A stretch of 64,000 nucleotides of DNA from Arthrobacter sp. RIT-PI-e. GTDB lineage: Bacteria > Actinomycetota > Actinomycetes > Actinomycetales > Micrococcaceae. Positions 53,689 to 63,206 of the stretch are shown one piece after another. Each line of letters begins with the position of its first letter. Position 1 is the stretch's first letter. The stretch spans positions 1 to 64,000 of the forward strand of contig NZ_LGIU01000091.1 in NCBI RefSeq assembly GCF_001187915.1. The letters are read 5' to 3'. The notes under the pieces are model-generated. The model saw nothing but the letters and a program-made list of their open reading frames with translations, was not told where the DNA came from and did no database searches. The translations under genes and the position numbers were made by a program.

Positions 53689-55374
53689 CTACCGGCTGGT
53701 GATGGCCTCGCGGTCCTGAGCACCGGCGACTTCACCGTGGTGGTCGTGGTGGGACTCCTCGAGCTCCCTCGGGGTCACCGGTGCCACCCGGTCCTCGAAG
53801 AAGAAGCGGGACACGCGTCCGTGGACCTTGTCCACGAGACCGACCTTGCCGTTCGCGTCCGCCCGCGGGATAGATACCTCGGGGGAGTTGAAGCTCACGA
53901 GCTTGTACAGCTTGTAGTCGTCGACCGGCTCGTGGACCTCGATGAACTCACCATGGGGAAGGCGCACGATACGACCGGTCTCGCGGCCGTGGAGTGCGAT
54001 CTCCCGATCCTTCCGCTGCAGGGCGAGAGCGATCCGGCGGGTCACCATGAAGGCGATCACCGGTCCGAAGATCACCAGGAAGCGCAGGACGTAGAGAACG
54101 TCGTTGAGCGACACCAGGAAGTGCGTGGCGATCAGGTCGGAGCTGGCAGCAGCCCACTGGATGCAGTAGAACACGACACCGGCCACGCCGATGGCGGTAC
54201 GGGTGGGAGCGTTCCGGGGACGGTCCAGCAGGTGGTGCTCACGCTTGTCCTTCGTGATCCAGGCCTCGATCCACGGCCAGGTGAACATCAGCGCGAAGAT
54301 GATGGTGGCCGGGACGAGTGCGGGGAACAGGACATTGAGGGACAGTGCGTTGTCACCCCAGGGGAAGGGGATCATGAACTCGAAGTCGAAGTTCGGCCCC
54401 AGCGTGCCGGGCATCAGGCGCAGCGCGCCGTCGACCCAACCGATGTACCAGTCGGGTTGTGTACCCGCGGAGACGGGGGAGGGGTCGTACGGTCCGTAGT
54501 TCCAGATCGGGTTGATCGTGAAGGCTGCGGAGATGGCGGCCAGCACGCCGAAGACGATGAAGAAGAAACCGCCCGCCTTGGCGGCGTAGACCGGACCGAC
54601 AGGGTATCCGACCACGTTGGTGTTCGTCCGGCCCGGGCCAGGGAACTGGGAGTGCTTGTGCAGCACCACCATGAAGAGGTGGATGCCGATCATGAGCAGG
54701 ATCACTGCCGGGATGAGCAGGATGTGCAGCACGTACAGTCGGCCGATGATCGCCGTGCCGGGGAACTCGCCACCGAACAGGAAGAAGCTCAGGTACGTCC
54801 CGACCACCGGGATCGCCTTCATGACCCCGTCGATGATGCGCAGCCCGTTGCCGGAGAGCAGGTCGTCGGGGAGCGAGTACCCGGTGAAACCTGCGGCGAG
54901 GCTCAGGATGAGCAGGACGCATCCGACCACCCAGTTGAACTCGCGGGGGCGGCGGAAGGCGCCCGTGAAGAAGACGCGGAGCATGTGCACCGCGACCGAC
55001 GCCACGAAGAGGAGCGCCGACCAGTGGTGCACCTGTCGCATGAACAGGCCGCCGCGGATGTCGAACGAGATGTCGAGCGAGGACGCGTACGCCACCGACA
55101 TCTCCACCCCACGCAGCGGCAGGTAGCTGCCCTCGTAGTGCGTCTCGGCCATGGACGGGTCGTAGAAGAAGGTGAGGAACGTTCCCGAGATGAGCAGGAT
55201 GACGAAGGTGTAGAGGGCCACCTCGCCGAACATGAACGTCCAGTGGTCGGGGAAGATCTTCCGGCCGAATTCCTTCACGATCCCGGATCCGCCCACACGC
55301 GAATCCACATAATCGGTGACCTTCCCCACGCGCGTCTTCGGCACATAGGGTTGCGTCGCAGTCGAACTGCTCAT
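53689..55374 (-). CDS. qcrB: Cytochrome bc complex subunit b
   Basis: A 561-residue membrane subunit that oxidises menaquinol. Haem b ligands are seen in RQVHHWSALLFVASVAVHML and LHILLIPAVILLMIGIHLFM, and the Qo-type motif is PDWYIGW near IPFPWG. It carries the C-terminal extension typical of actinobacterial QcrB (about 150 residues past the core). Last gene of ctaE-qcrC-qcrA-qcrB, two bases after qcrA. Confidence 0.96.
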   Translation of the reverse strand: MSSSTATQPYVPKTRVGKVTDYVDSRVGGSGIVKEFGRKIFPDHWTFMFGEVALYTFVILLISGTFLTFFYDPSMAETHYEGSYLPLRGVEMSVAYASSLDISFDIRGGLFMRQVHHWSALLFVASVAVHMLRVFFTGAFRRPREFNWVVGCVLLILSLAAGFTGYSLPDDLLSGNGLRIIDGVMKAIPVVGTYLSFFLFGGEFPGTAIIGRLYVLHILLIPAVILLMIGIHLFMVVLHKHSQFPGPGRTNTNVVGYPVGPVYAAKAGGFFFIVFGVLAAISAAFTINPIWNYGPYDPSPVSAGTQPDWYIGWVDGALRLMPGTLGPNFDFEFMIPFPWGDNALSLNVLFPALVPATIIFALMFTWPWIEAWITKDKREHHLLDRPRNAPTRTAIGVAGVVFYCIQWAAASSDLIATHFLVSLNDVLYVLRFLVIFGPVIAFMVTRRIALALQRKDREIALHGRETGRIVRLPHGEFIEVHEPVDDYKLYKLVSFNSPEVSIPRADANGKVGLVDKVHGRVSRFFFEDRVAPVTPRELEESHHDHHGEVAGAQDREAITSR

Positions 55375-55376
55375 GG

Positions 55377-56399
55377 TCAGCCTCGCTCCCAGAAACTAGG
55401 TCCTACGGGTTCTTGGAAATCGCTTGACGCGACGAGATAGCCCTCGTCGTCGACTTCGATGGGTAGCTGTGGCAGCGGGCGAGCAGCAGGGCCGAAGATC
55501 ACCTTGCACTCCTGCTCCAGGTCGAAGGTCGACTGGTGGCAGGGGCAGAGCAGGTGGTGGGTGTGCTGTTCATACAGTGCTACCGGGCAGCCGACGTGCG
55601 TGCAGATCTTGGAATACGCGACAATTCCGTCGTAGCCCCAGTTCTCCCTACCGGGAGAGGGGTTGAGTTCCGAGGGGTCCAGGCGCATGAGCAGGACGAC
55701 TGCCTTGGCCTTTTCCTCAAGCTTGTTCTCGACCTCGTTGAGTCCCTCGGGGATCACGTGGAACGCGGAGCCCCTCGTGACGTCCGAGGCGCGGATCGGC
55801 GTGCCGCTCGGGTCGCGGGTGAGGCGCACCCCTGCGTCCCACATCGTCTCCTTGAGCACGTTGCCCGGCAGCGGCCCGAGATCGCGGAAGATCGCGATGG
55901 CGGGAAGAGGTGCGAGCACCACGGCCCCCAGGAGGGTGTTGCGGATCAGCGGGCGGCGCTTGATACCGGACTCGTCGAGAATGTCGTTGACGATCTTCTC
56001 GGCGTCCTGACGGTCGTTCTCGGGACGGATCTCGTGGCGGCTCTCGGTGACCTCGTGGTCCGGCATGAGGGTCTTCGCCCAGTGCACGATCCCCACGCCG
56101 ATGCCGAGCATCGCGAAGGCGGTGCCGAGGCCGAGGGTGAGGTTCTGCAGCCGCAGACGCGCGATGGTGTCGTTCAGGGGGATGAAGAAGTACCCCACGA
56201 AGAAGAGCAGGGTGCCGATCACGGAGATCGTGAACAGCAGCGCGACCTGTCGTTCGGCGCGCTTCTCGGCACGGGGGTCCCGGTCCGCCAGACGTGGTCG
56301 GTGCGGGGGAAGACCCGGGTTCTCGAACTCGTCGAGCTGCTGGCCCGGCGAGGCGAGGGTGACCGAGGTCCGCGAAGCGTCCTCTCTAGAGTCGGCCAT
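55377..56399 (-). CDS. qcrA: Rieske iron-sulfur subunit of the bc complex
   Basis: A 340-residue protein. Three membrane helices (about 54-76, 90-112 and 158-176) precede the Rieske domain, as is usual in Actinobacteria. Cluster ligands: CTHVGC and CPCHQSTF. It takes electrons from quinol and passes them to cytochrome cc. ATG 56399 is preferred, with AAGAAGG about twelve bases upstream; ATG 56411 touches that site and would add four residues. Confidence 0.95.
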   Translation of the reverse strand: MADSREDASRTSVTLASPGQQLDEFENPGLPPHRPRLADRDPRAEKRAERQVALLFTISVIGTLLFFVGYFFIPLNDTIARLRLQNLTLGLGTAFAMLGIGVGIVHWAKTLMPDHEVTESRHEIRPENDRQDAEKIVNDILDESGIKRRPLIRNTLLGAVVLAPLPAIAIFRDLGPLPGNVLKETMWDAGVRLTRDPSGTPIRASDVTRGSAFHVIPEGLNEVENKLEEKAKAVVLLMRLDPSELNPSPGRENWGYDGIVAYSKICTHVGCPVALYEQHTHHLLCPCHQSTFDLEQECKVIFGPAARPLPQLPIEVDDEGYLVASSDFQEPVGPSFWERG

Positions 56400-56475
56400 G
56401 ATCTTTTTCATCCTTCTTTAGATGCTGCATTCTCAAGCTCTTCGGGTAGTTCGTCCGCCGGAGGTGTGCGGATGG

Positions 56476-57315
56476 TCAGGAGGACCGCGACGTGAGCCAG
56501 ACGGTGAAGGCGATGATCACACCGAGACCGGCGACCCAGATGAACAGCCCCTCCGACACCGGGCCGAGCGACCCGAGGGCGGCTCCGCCGGGGGAGCCCT
56601 GCGACTCGATGGTCTTGAGGAACGCGATGATGTCCTGCTTGTCCTCGGGGGTGATGTTCGCGTCGCTGAAGACAGGCATGTTCTGCGGTCCCGTGACCAT
56701 CGCCTCGTAGATGTGACGCTCCGAGGTGCCGTCGATGGCGGGGGCGTACTTGCCACGGGTCAGTGCCCCACCGGCGGCGGCGGCGTTGTGGCACATGGCG
56801 CAGTTGACCCGGAACAGCTCGCCACCGTGGGCGGGGTCACCCTCGGAGGCATCGACCATCTCGTCGGTGGGGATCGCCGGGCCGGCGCCGAGGGAAGCGA
56901 CGTACGCGGCCATCTGGCCGACCTGCTCGTCGGTGAACTGCACCGGCTTCACCTGCGCCTGGGGCCCGTCCATCTGCATGGGCATGCGCCCGGATCCCAC
57001 CTGGAAGTCGACGGAGGCGGCACCGGCACCCACCAGCGACGGCGCTGCATCGGAGCCGGTGGCACCCATGCCGTGGCAGGAGGCGCAGTTGGCCGCGAAC
57101 AGCTTGCCGCCCTCCTCGACGTCGTTCGCGGTGAAGGTGACGGCCTGTGCCTTCGCCTCGTTCGCGGAACTGGCCACGGCGTAGATTCCGCCGGTGACGA
57201 GGAGCGCCATCAGCAACAGTGCGACCGCTGCTAGAGGGTGACGCCGCCTCTGGGAAAGTGCCTTCACGGGATGCTTCCTGCCTTTTGTGGTACCAGAGCT
57301 GCGGGGGTTCTTCAT
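56476..57315 (-). CDS. qcrC: Dihaem cytochrome c subunit
   Basis: A 279-residue membrane-bound protein with two haem c sites: CASCHGMGATG and CAMCHNAAAAGG. An N-terminal helix (AAVALLLMALLVTGGIYAV) and a C-terminal anchor (GLFIWVAGLGVIIAFTVWL) hold it. It passes electrons straight to CuA, replacing a soluble cytochrome c. GAGGTAG lies seven bases before ATG 57315. Confidence 0.95.
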   Translation of the reverse strand: MKNPRSSGTTKGRKHPVKALSQRRRHPLAAVALLLMALLVTGGIYAVASSANEAKAQAVTFTANDVEEGGKLFAANCASCHGMGATGSDAAPSLVGAGAASVDFQVGSGRMPMQMDGPQAQVKPVQFTDEQVGQMAAYVASLGAGPAIPTDEMVDASEGDPAHGGELFRVNCAMCHNAAAAGGALTRGKYAPAIDGTSERHIYEAMVTGPQNMPVFSDANITPEDKQDIIAFLKTIESQGSPGGAALGSLGPVSEGLFIWVAGLGVIIAFTVWLTSRSS

Positions 57316-57353
57316 TGAATTCTACCTCTAGTAGAAGAGTTTACGGGAGGCGA

Positions 57354-57992
57354 TCACTGAAGGAAGTAGATGATGATGAACAGGCCGATCCAGACCACGT
57401 CGACGAAGTGCCAGTAGTAGGAGGTCACGATGGCCGAGGTGGCTTCGAAGTGGCCGAACTGGCGGGCGATGAACGCCCGGCCGATGATGAGGAGGAACGC
57501 GACCAGCCCGCCTATCACATGGATGCCGTGGAAACCAGTGGTCATGTAGAACGCCGAGCCGAAGGCGTTCGAGGAGAGCGAGATCCCTTCGGCCACGAGC
57601 TCCGCATACTCGAAGGCCTGCACGGACACGAAGATGGCGCCCATGAAGAAGGTGAGGATGAACCACTCCACCATGCCCCAGCGGCTCATGGCGAAAAGTC
57701 CGCCGGTGCGTCGCGGCTGCAGGCGTTCGGCCGCGAAGACGCCGAACTGGCAGCTGAAGGAACTCGACACCAGGATGATGGTGTTGATGAGGGCGAAGGG
57801 CACGTTCAGCTTCTCCGTCTCCATGGCCCAGAGCTCGCTGGAGGTGGAGCGGAGCGTGAAGTACATGGCAAAGAGGCCGGCGAAGAACATCAGCTCGCTC
57901 GACAGCCACACCACGGTCCCGACGGAGACCATGTTGGGGCGGTTGAGCGCAGGATGGGGAGCGGCGCTGGGGGCTTGGGTCGCAGATGTCAC
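57354..57992 (-). CDS. ctaE: Cytochrome c oxidase subunit III
   Basis: A 212-residue subunit with about five membrane helices and the family signature [12 protein letters not shown], plus [14 protein letters not shown] at the end. GTG 57992 heads the ctaE-qcrCAB operon. CATAAT lies exactly six bases before it, so the mRNA is probably leaderless. It diverges from trpD. Confidence 0.94.
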   Translation of the reverse strand: MTSATQAPSAAPHPALNRPNMVSVGTVVWLSSELMFFAGLFAMYFTLRSTSSELWAMETEKLNVPFALINTIILVSSSFSCQFGVFAAERLQPRRTGGLFAMSRWGMVEWFILTFFMGAIFVSVQAFEYAELVAEGISLSSNAFGSAFYMTTGFHGIHVIGGLVAFLLIIGRAFIARQFGHFEATSAIVTSYYWHFVDVVWIGLFIIIYFLQ

Positions 57993-58113
57993 GGACTCAT
58001 TATGTCCCCATGATCAGCACGATCACCAACGCGGAACGGCGTTCCCGTGTTCCCGTCGTCATGGACCGGTGGTCGGAGGCCCGCCATTCCGCGGAAGTAC
58101 CCGGTACGGATCT

Positions 58114-58128
58114 TCTACGATTCGTAGA
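58114..58128. promoter_or_regulatory. 15-bp palindrome at the trpD promoter
   Basis: TCTACGA-T-TCGTAGA is perfect. It overlaps TAGATAAT (58125-58132), a likely -10 element before GTG 58141. It suits an operator. Confidence 0.45.
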
Positions 58129-58140
58129 TAATCTTGGACG

Positions 58141-59202
58141 GTGAGTCGAACTACGAGCCCCGCAGCGGTCGAACCCACCTGGCCGACGATCTTCGCGTCC
58201 CTCCTGGGCGGAGAGGACCTCAGTGCCGCACGGAGCCGCTGGGCCATGGACGAGATCATGGCGGGCGAGGCCAGCCCTGCCCCGGGCGCGGGCTTCCTGA
58301 TCGCCCCCCGCGCGAAGGGGGAATCGGTCGACGAACTGCTGGGGCTGGTCGAGGCCATGCTCGGCAGGGCGCAGCGGATCGGGGTGACGGGGAGCACCCT
58401 GGACATCGTGGGGACCGGTGGCGACGGCCTCGGCACCCTGAACATCTCCACCATGTCCTCGCTGGTGGCGGTCGGCGCCGGCGCCAAGGTGGTGAAGCAC
58501 GGCAATCGGGGCGCCTCCTCCGCCTCGGGCGCCGCGGACGTGATCGAGGAGCTGGGCGTGCGGCTCGACCTTGCTCCCGCTGACGTCGCCCGGACAGCGG
58601 AGCGCGCGGGGATCACCTTCTGCTTCGCGCAGGTGTTCCACCCGTCGATGCGGCACGTCGCCGTGCCCCGCCGTGAGTTGGGCGTGCCCACGACGTTCAA
58701 CTTCCTCGGTCCGCTGAGCAATCCTGCGGGTGTCTCGGCGCAGGCGCTCGGGTGCGCGGATGCCCGGATGGCACCGCTGATGGCCGGGGTGCTGGCGGCA
58801 CGGGGTGTCCGGGCACTGGTGTTCCGCGGATCGGACGGGCGGGACAAGCTGACCACCAGCGGATCGTCGACCGTCTGGGAGGTCCGGGACGGGCTGGTCG
58901 GTGTCCACGAGGTGCACCCCGACGACTTCGGTCTCGACGTGGTGTCGGTCGACGCCTTGCGCGGGACGGACGCGAAGGGCAACGCGGCGGTGGTGCGCGC
59001 CGTCCTGGCGGGGGAGGAGGGCCCGGTGCGCGACGCCGTCCTCCTCAACACCGCCGCCGGCCTCGTCGCGTCGGACGAGCGCGCGGAGGGCCCGCTCACG
59101 GAGCGGATCCGCGTCGCCATGGACCGGGCGCGCGAGTCGATCGACTCCGGCGCGGCCGGGCGTGCGCTCGTCCGCTGGGTGGAGGTCAGCCGGTCCTACT
59201 GA
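58141..59202 (+). CDS. trpD: Anthranilate phosphoribosyltransferase
   Basis: A 353-residue enzyme of tryptophan synthesis that joins anthranilate and PRPP. PRPP/Mg sites: [20 protein letters not shown] and [27 protein letters not shown] is the other hallmark. GTG 58141 lies close behind a TAGATAAT element and a 15-bp palindrome. It is not next to other trp genes but beside ctaE, as in related genera. Confidence 0.95.
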   Translation: MSRTTSPAAVEPTWPTIFASLLGGEDLSAARSRWAMDEIMAGEASPAPGAGFLIAPRAKGESVDELLGLVEAMLGRAQRIGVTGSTLDIVGTGGDGLGTLNISTMSSLVAVGAGAKVVKHGNRGASSASGAADVIEELGVRLDLAPADVARTAERAGITFCFAQVFHPSMRHVAVPRRELGVPTTFNFLGPLSNPAGVSAQALGCADARMAPLMAGVLAARGVRALVFRGSDGRDKLTTSGSSTVWEVRDGLVGVHEVHPDDFGLDVVSVDALRGTDAKGNAAVVRAVLAGEEGPVRDAVLLNTAAGLVASDERAEGPLTERIRVAMDRARESIDSGAAGRALVRWVEVSRSY

Positions 59203-59238
59203 CGTCCCGGCTCCGCGGCGATCGCCGACGGCAGGGGA

Positions 59239-59520
59239 TCAGCTGTCGAAGCCGAGGGAGAAGGCCGCGTCGAGATCGTGCTGCGAGTAGGAGCGGAAGG
59301 CGATCTGCGTCGTCGTCGACCGGATCCCCTCCACCTTGGAGAGGCGGTCCGCGATCACATCGGCGAGATCCTCGTGACGGCTCACGCGGGCGATCGCGAT
59401 CAGGTCCCACTCGCCTGTGACCGAGTAGACCTCGCTGATGCCCTCGATCTCGGAGATCGCCCGGGCACTCTCGGGGATACGCGATGCGTCGGTCTGGATG
59501 AGGACGAAAGCGGTGATCAT
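59239..59520 (-). CDS. Lrp/AsnC ligand-binding (RAM) domain protein
   Basis: A 93-residue protein made only of the RAM domain: AFVLIQTDASRIPESARAIS, EVYSVTGEWDLIAIARV, and IRSTTTQIAFRSYSQHDLDA. It has no HTH, so it probably senses an amino acid and acts by binding another protein. ATG 59520 overlaps the stop of the DUF3054-like gene (ATGA). Confidence 0.85.
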   Translation of the reverse strand: MITAFVLIQTDASRIPESARAISEIEGISEVYSVTGEWDLIAIARVSRHEDLADVIADRLSKVEGIRSTTTQIAFRSYSQHDLDAAFSLGFDS

Positions 59521-59972
59521 GGCGTGCCTTTCGAGCGTGGGAGGTCGTCCACCACGCTACCGCGGCGCTGGCGGCGGCGTCGCAGGGCACCGACCAGGGC
59601 GCGCGGCAGGAGGAGGAAGATGCCGAGCACCAGCAGGGTGACCACCTGGAAGCTGAAGGCGACGCCGTCGCCGGACAGCGCGCGCAGGCCCAGTCCGAGG
59701 GCCACGGTCCCGAGCCACAGGACGACGGCGGTGGGCCGGGGCGCGGCCGGCGAGCGCCGGGCCCGCACCGCGAGCGCCGTGAGCGCATAGGCGAGGAGGA
59801 ACGGCCACGCGGTGTCGAGCACACCGGGAAGGCTCACCCCGTGCTCGTGCGTCCGCCGCCCGGACGCCGCGAAGACGAGAATGAGGACGACGTCGACGAC
59901 ATGCCACCCGGGCACCGCACCCGACCGTCCGGGGTACGGCGAGGACGGGCGGGAGGTGTCGCTGCGGGGCAT
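59517..59972 (-). CDS. DUF3054 family membrane protein
   Basis: A 151-residue protein with four membrane helices (VVDVVLILVFAASGRRTHEH; FLLAYALTALAVRA; AVVLWLGTVALGLGLRAL; FQVVTLLVLGIFLLL). It matches DUF3054: the HVVDVVLILVFAASGRRTHE start and W-x-GT. TAGGGT lies seven bases before ATG 59972, so leaderless. Coupled to the Lrp-type gene. Confidence 0.85.
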   Translation of the reverse strand: MPRSDTSRPSSPYPGRSGAVPGWHVVDVVLILVFAASGRRTHEHGVSLPGVLDTAWPFLLAYALTALAVRARRSPAAPRPTAVVLWLGTVALGLGLRALSGDGVAFSFQVVTLLVLGIFLLLPRALVGALRRRRQRRGSVVDDLPRSKGTP

Positions 59973-60064
59973 GGGGGACACCCTACTGGTTGTCGCGGAC
60001 CGCACCCTGGACTAGGTTCGAGCCACGGACCGCGCACCCGCGGCTGGGACGAAGGACGGTTGCC

Positions 60065-60529
60065 GTGGGATCGATCACGCCGTGTCTCTGGTTCGACGGC
60101 CGGGCGGAGGAGGCCGCGATCCTCTACACCTTCGTGGTGCGCAACTCGCGCATCGTCCAGGTGTCCCGTGCGGGCCCGTCGGAGGACGATCCTGCTCTGG
60201 CGGTGTCCTTCGAGCTCGACGGACAGCCCTTCGTGGGACTGAACGGCGGACCGCTGTACTCCTTCACCGAAGCCGTCTCGTTCCAGATCCCCTGCGGGGG
60301 CCAGGAGGAGGTGGACCGGCACTGGGACGCCCTGACCGACGGCGGCGAGGCAGGGCGGTGCGGGTGGTTGAAGGACCGCTTCGGGGTGTCCTGGCAGATC
60401 GTCCCGTCGGCTCTCCCGTCGCTCATCGGAGGACCCGACGCCAAGGGGGCGCAACGTGCCGTCGCCGCGATGCTGACCATGCAGAAGCTGGACATCGCGG
60501 CCCTGGAGGCGGCCTACCTGGGCGCCTGA
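60065..60529 (+). CDS. VOC family (PhnB-like) protein
   Basis: A 154-residue protein: ITPCLWFDGRAEEAAILYTF and SFQIPCGGQEEVDRHWDAL, then GWLKDRFGVSWQIVPSALP. This is the pattern of the 3-demethylubiquinone-methyltransferase-like VOC family. Enzymatic function unknown. GTG 60065 follows GAAGGA; the earlier in-frame start lacks support. Confidence 0.87.
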   Translation: MGSITPCLWFDGRAEEAAILYTFVVRNSRIVQVSRAGPSEDDPALAVSFELDGQPFVGLNGGPLYSFTEAVSFQIPCGGQEEVDRHWDALTDGGEAGRCGWLKDRFGVSWQIVPSALPSLIGGPDAKGAQRAVAAMLTMQKLDIAALEAAYLGA

Positions 60530-60574
60530 CCGCGCAGTACGGGGCGGGACCACGGGGACGGATCCGACCTCCGG

Positions 60575-61147
60575 TCAGGGCAGCCTCGAGGGTCGGAGGA
60601 CCGAGGCCATGGCTGCCCGTGCGGCATCGAGGGGCACCGGGCTCACGAGCACGGCCGGCCCGCGGCGGAGCGTGCCGCTGCTCAGCGGCCGGCAGCGCAG
60701 GCCTCCGCGGCCACGCATCGCCTTATGCGCGCCTGGGGCGAGCACGCGGTCCATCCAGGCGCACGGGTGGGCGTGGCGTCCGCCGTGGAGGTCCACCCGG
60801 CCACCCGCCGACTCGATCGAGAAGTCGTGCCCGATCAGGGGCGTGAGCTCGGCACCGCGCAGCACCACGTTGCGGCGGGGGGGCAGCGGGGCGCAGGGCT
60901 CCGCGCCGAGCTCCCCGGCAATCGCCTCCCGGGCCTCGACGGCGAACAGCGTCACGGCCGCGTCCATGTGCGCCGCCTTCCCGAAGAAGCGGTCTCCCAC
61001 GATCCCCTTGCCGTCCACCACGTCCACGTGACCGGCATCTGTGGTGACGACGTCCGCGACGCCGTCCCGCGCCCGTCCGAAATAGGCGTGGGCGGGGGAG
61101 ACGAGGAGGTGCAGGATCTCGACGTCGTACCGGTGCTCGGACATCAT
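60575..61147 (-). CDS. MOSC domain protein
   Basis: A 190-residue protein with a MOSC beta-barrel: DGKGIVGDRFFG, PRRNVVLRGAELTPLIGHDF, and the conserved Cys in LRCRPLSSGTLRRGP. MOSC domains carry sulfur or bind molybdenum cofactor. TACCGT lies six bases before ATG 61147, with no ribosome site, so leaderless. The ATG is doubled (61147 and 61144). Confidence 0.85.
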   Translation of the reverse strand: MMSEHRYDVEILHLLVSPAHAYFGRARDGVADVVTTDAGHVDVVDGKGIVGDRFFGKAAHMDAAVTLFAVEAREAIAGELGAEPCAPLPPRRNVVLRGAELTPLIGHDFSIESAGGRVDLHGGRHAHPCAWMDRVLAPGAHKAMRGRGGLRCRPLSSGTLRRGPAVLVSPVPLDAARAAMASVLRPSRLP

Positions 61148-61410
61148 GCCCCCACGGTATCGGCTCACCACGCCTCGCCGGACACCGGGCACCGGGGCAG
61201 TCGGCGCATCCTGCAGGTCGATGCGGGGTGGAGACCCCAGGATGGACGGACGGATGGATGCTGTTCAGGGAACCGGAGGGGTCCGATCGGTTCGTGATGC
61301 TCTCGAGGGCCGCAGCCGCCGAGAACAGGAACTGCAGCATATAGGACGGCGGCGCAGCCCAGGGCGTGTCGTGATCGGTGCCGCTGCCCCGCGGAGGACA
61401 GGATGGCGGA

Positions 61411-62247
61411 GTGGATCGCCGGACCTTCATCAGCACACTCCTCGTCAGCGGTACGAGCATCGCTCTCACCGCCTGCACGACGCCGTCGTCCGCGCCCACG
61501 ACGAGCGCACCCACGACGAGCGCACTGGCGCCGCCGTCGTCGCCGTCGGCCGTGCCGTCCGCGGCTCCGTCGCCGGCAGCGCCACCGGTTCCGGTCCCGT
61601 CGCCGCTTCCGCCCGTGGTCACGAAGATGCCATTACCGGCCGGTGTGATCACGGGGCTGCCCACGGCGGAACCCGTCCTCGCCTGGACGGTCGACGACGG
61701 GTCCGACGCCGAGGTCGTCCGCCTGTACATCGACTTCGCCCGGACGACCGGCACACGGCTGACGTTCTTCCTCAACGGCTCCTACCCGGCGTGGTCACAG
61801 CATGCGCGCCTGCTCCAACCCCTGGTCGCCTCGGGGCAGATCCAGCTGGGCAATCACACCTGGTCCCACGCCGACCTCACCGGTCTCGACGACGCCGGCA
61901 TCGTCGACGAGCTGCAGCGCAACCACGATTTCATCGTCTCCACCTACGGCATCGACCCCCGCCCTTACTACCGGCCCCCCTACGGCTACCGGGATGGACG
62001 GACCGACGCAGCAGCCGCTTCGATCGGATACACCTGCCCCGTCATGTGGTACGGCTCCCTGGCCGATTCGGGTCTCCGCACCGATCAGGAGATCATCGAT
62101 CTCGCCCACCGGTGGTTCCAGCCCGCCCACATCGTCATCGGGCACCTGAACTTCCTCCCCGTCACACGGGTCTTTCCCCACCTCCATCAGCTCCTGACCG
62201 ACCGTGCACTGACGACCATCACCCTCGACGACCTCTTCCGGGCCTGA
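61411..62247 (+). CDS. Polysaccharide deacetylase family protein (lipoprotein)
   Basis: A 278-residue exported protein. DRRTFISTLLVSGTSIALTAC has a twin-arginine and a lipobox, so Tat export and lipid anchoring are likely. A Ser/Pro/Ala linker precedes the NodB-type domain: WTVDDGSDAE (Asp-Asp; the usual form is TFDDG), GNHTWSHADL (metal His), and YYRPPYGYRDGR. It may act on wall glycans. GTG 61411 follows GGATGGCGGA. Confidence 0.85.
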   Translation: MDRRTFISTLLVSGTSIALTACTTPSSAPTTSAPTTSALAPPSSPSAVPSAAPSPAAPPVPVPSPLPPVVTKMPLPAGVITGLPTAEPVLAWTVDDGSDAEVVRLYIDFARTTGTRLTFFLNGSYPAWSQHARLLQPLVASGQIQLGNHTWSHADLTGLDDAGIVDELQRNHDFIVSTYGIDPRPYYRPPYGYRDGRTDAAAASIGYTCPVMWYGSLADSGLRTDQEIIDLAHRWFQPAHIVIGHLNFLPVTRVFPHLHQLLTDRALTTITLDDLFRA

Positions 62248-62335
62248 GAGTCCCGGGCCGTCGACCTTTCGCGGCACGCCGCGGGAAACAGATGACGGGT
62301 CCGACCGCGATCCACGACCCGGGAGGTTCCGTACT

Positions 62336-63064
62336 TCATCCTCGGCGGCTGCGTCGACGACGGAACCGTCGGGGATCGGCCTGGTGGGCGTCATGTGCAC
62401 CGGCCCGTTCCCCGCTGACCGCCGGGGTGCGGTCGACGAGCACCCCGGCGTCCGCGCGGGGGCACAGGGTGTCGATGTCGCGGCGCAGGTCGGTGAGGAC
62501 CACCGGAAGGGCCCGCAGCGGACGCAGGTGGGGACGGCGGGCGTGGTCGACGTCGTCCGGTGGGGTACGGGCCAGGCGGGCCAGGGCGTCCAGAGAGCAC
62601 TCCATCCCTGCCGGAGTCATCCGCTCCGACCCGATGTGTTGGTGCGGAACCCCTTCGCGATCCGCGATCAGGTCCTGGTCCGGGGTCACCACGGCGTAGG
62701 CGAACGGCCACCGGCTGCCGGCTGACGGGTGCGCGAGGATGTCCAGGAGCGCATGGGCGGTGTCCCGGGCCTGCACCCAGGGGCTGCGTCGCAGCGCATG
62801 CCGGTTGCCCTGCCGGTCCGTGGAGTACCAGGGGCCTTTCCCGGACCGTCCGATCCGGCCCCCCTTGACCTCCAGGACGAGGATCGTGCCCTTCCACAGG
62901 ACCACGAAGTCGGCCTCCCCCACCGCCTGCCCGGGGCGGCGGGGAAGACGGACCGAATGGTAGGCGACACCGTCGTCGGAGCAGACCGCGGTGAGGAGCC
63001 CGGCGACCCTGCGTTCGGCGTGGCTCCGGACGTCGACGTCCTCGGCGGGTGGGACCAGCCTCAT
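62336..63064 (-). CDS. NERD domain protein, probably truncated
   Basis: A 242-residue protein. Residues about 14-130 match NERD: AERRVAGLLTAVCSDDGVAY, QAVGEADFVVLWKGTILVLE and VKGGRIGRSGKGPWYSTDRQ, with Asp and Glu-x-Lys at the nuclease-like site. In actinomycetes NERD often leads into a UvrD-like helicase. Here the frame goes to TDLRRDIDTLCPRADAG and then ends in an arginine-rich tail where the helicase would start. GGAGGATGC lies before ATG 63064. Confidence 0.75.
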   Translation of the reverse strand: MRLVPPAEDVDVRSHAERRVAGLLTAVCSDDGVAYHSVRLPRRPGQAVGEADFVVLWKGTILVLEVKGGRIGRSGKGPWYSTDRQGNRHALRRSPWVQARDTAHALLDILAHPSAGSRWPFAYAVVTPDQDLIADREGVPHQHIGSERMTPAGMECSLDALARLARTPPDDVDHARRPHLRPLRALPVVLTDLRRDIDTLCPRADAGVLVDRTPAVSGERAGAHDAHQADPRRFRRRRSRRG

Positions 63065-63206
63065 GCATCCTCCGCCCTCCCGGTGCCCAGTGGGAACACG
63101 GTACGTCTGCTCCGGGTCGATGTCCTCGATCGTATCCTCGGGTCCCGTCACCGGGCGTCCGACGTGCAGCGGTGCAGGTCGACGGTGCAGGTCGACAGTG
63201 CCCCGG

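Noticed and set aside
53344-55440. 698-codon plus-strand open frame opposite qcrB
   Set aside because: Very Glu/Asp/His-rich antisense shadow; qcrB with all haem ligands lies on the other strand.
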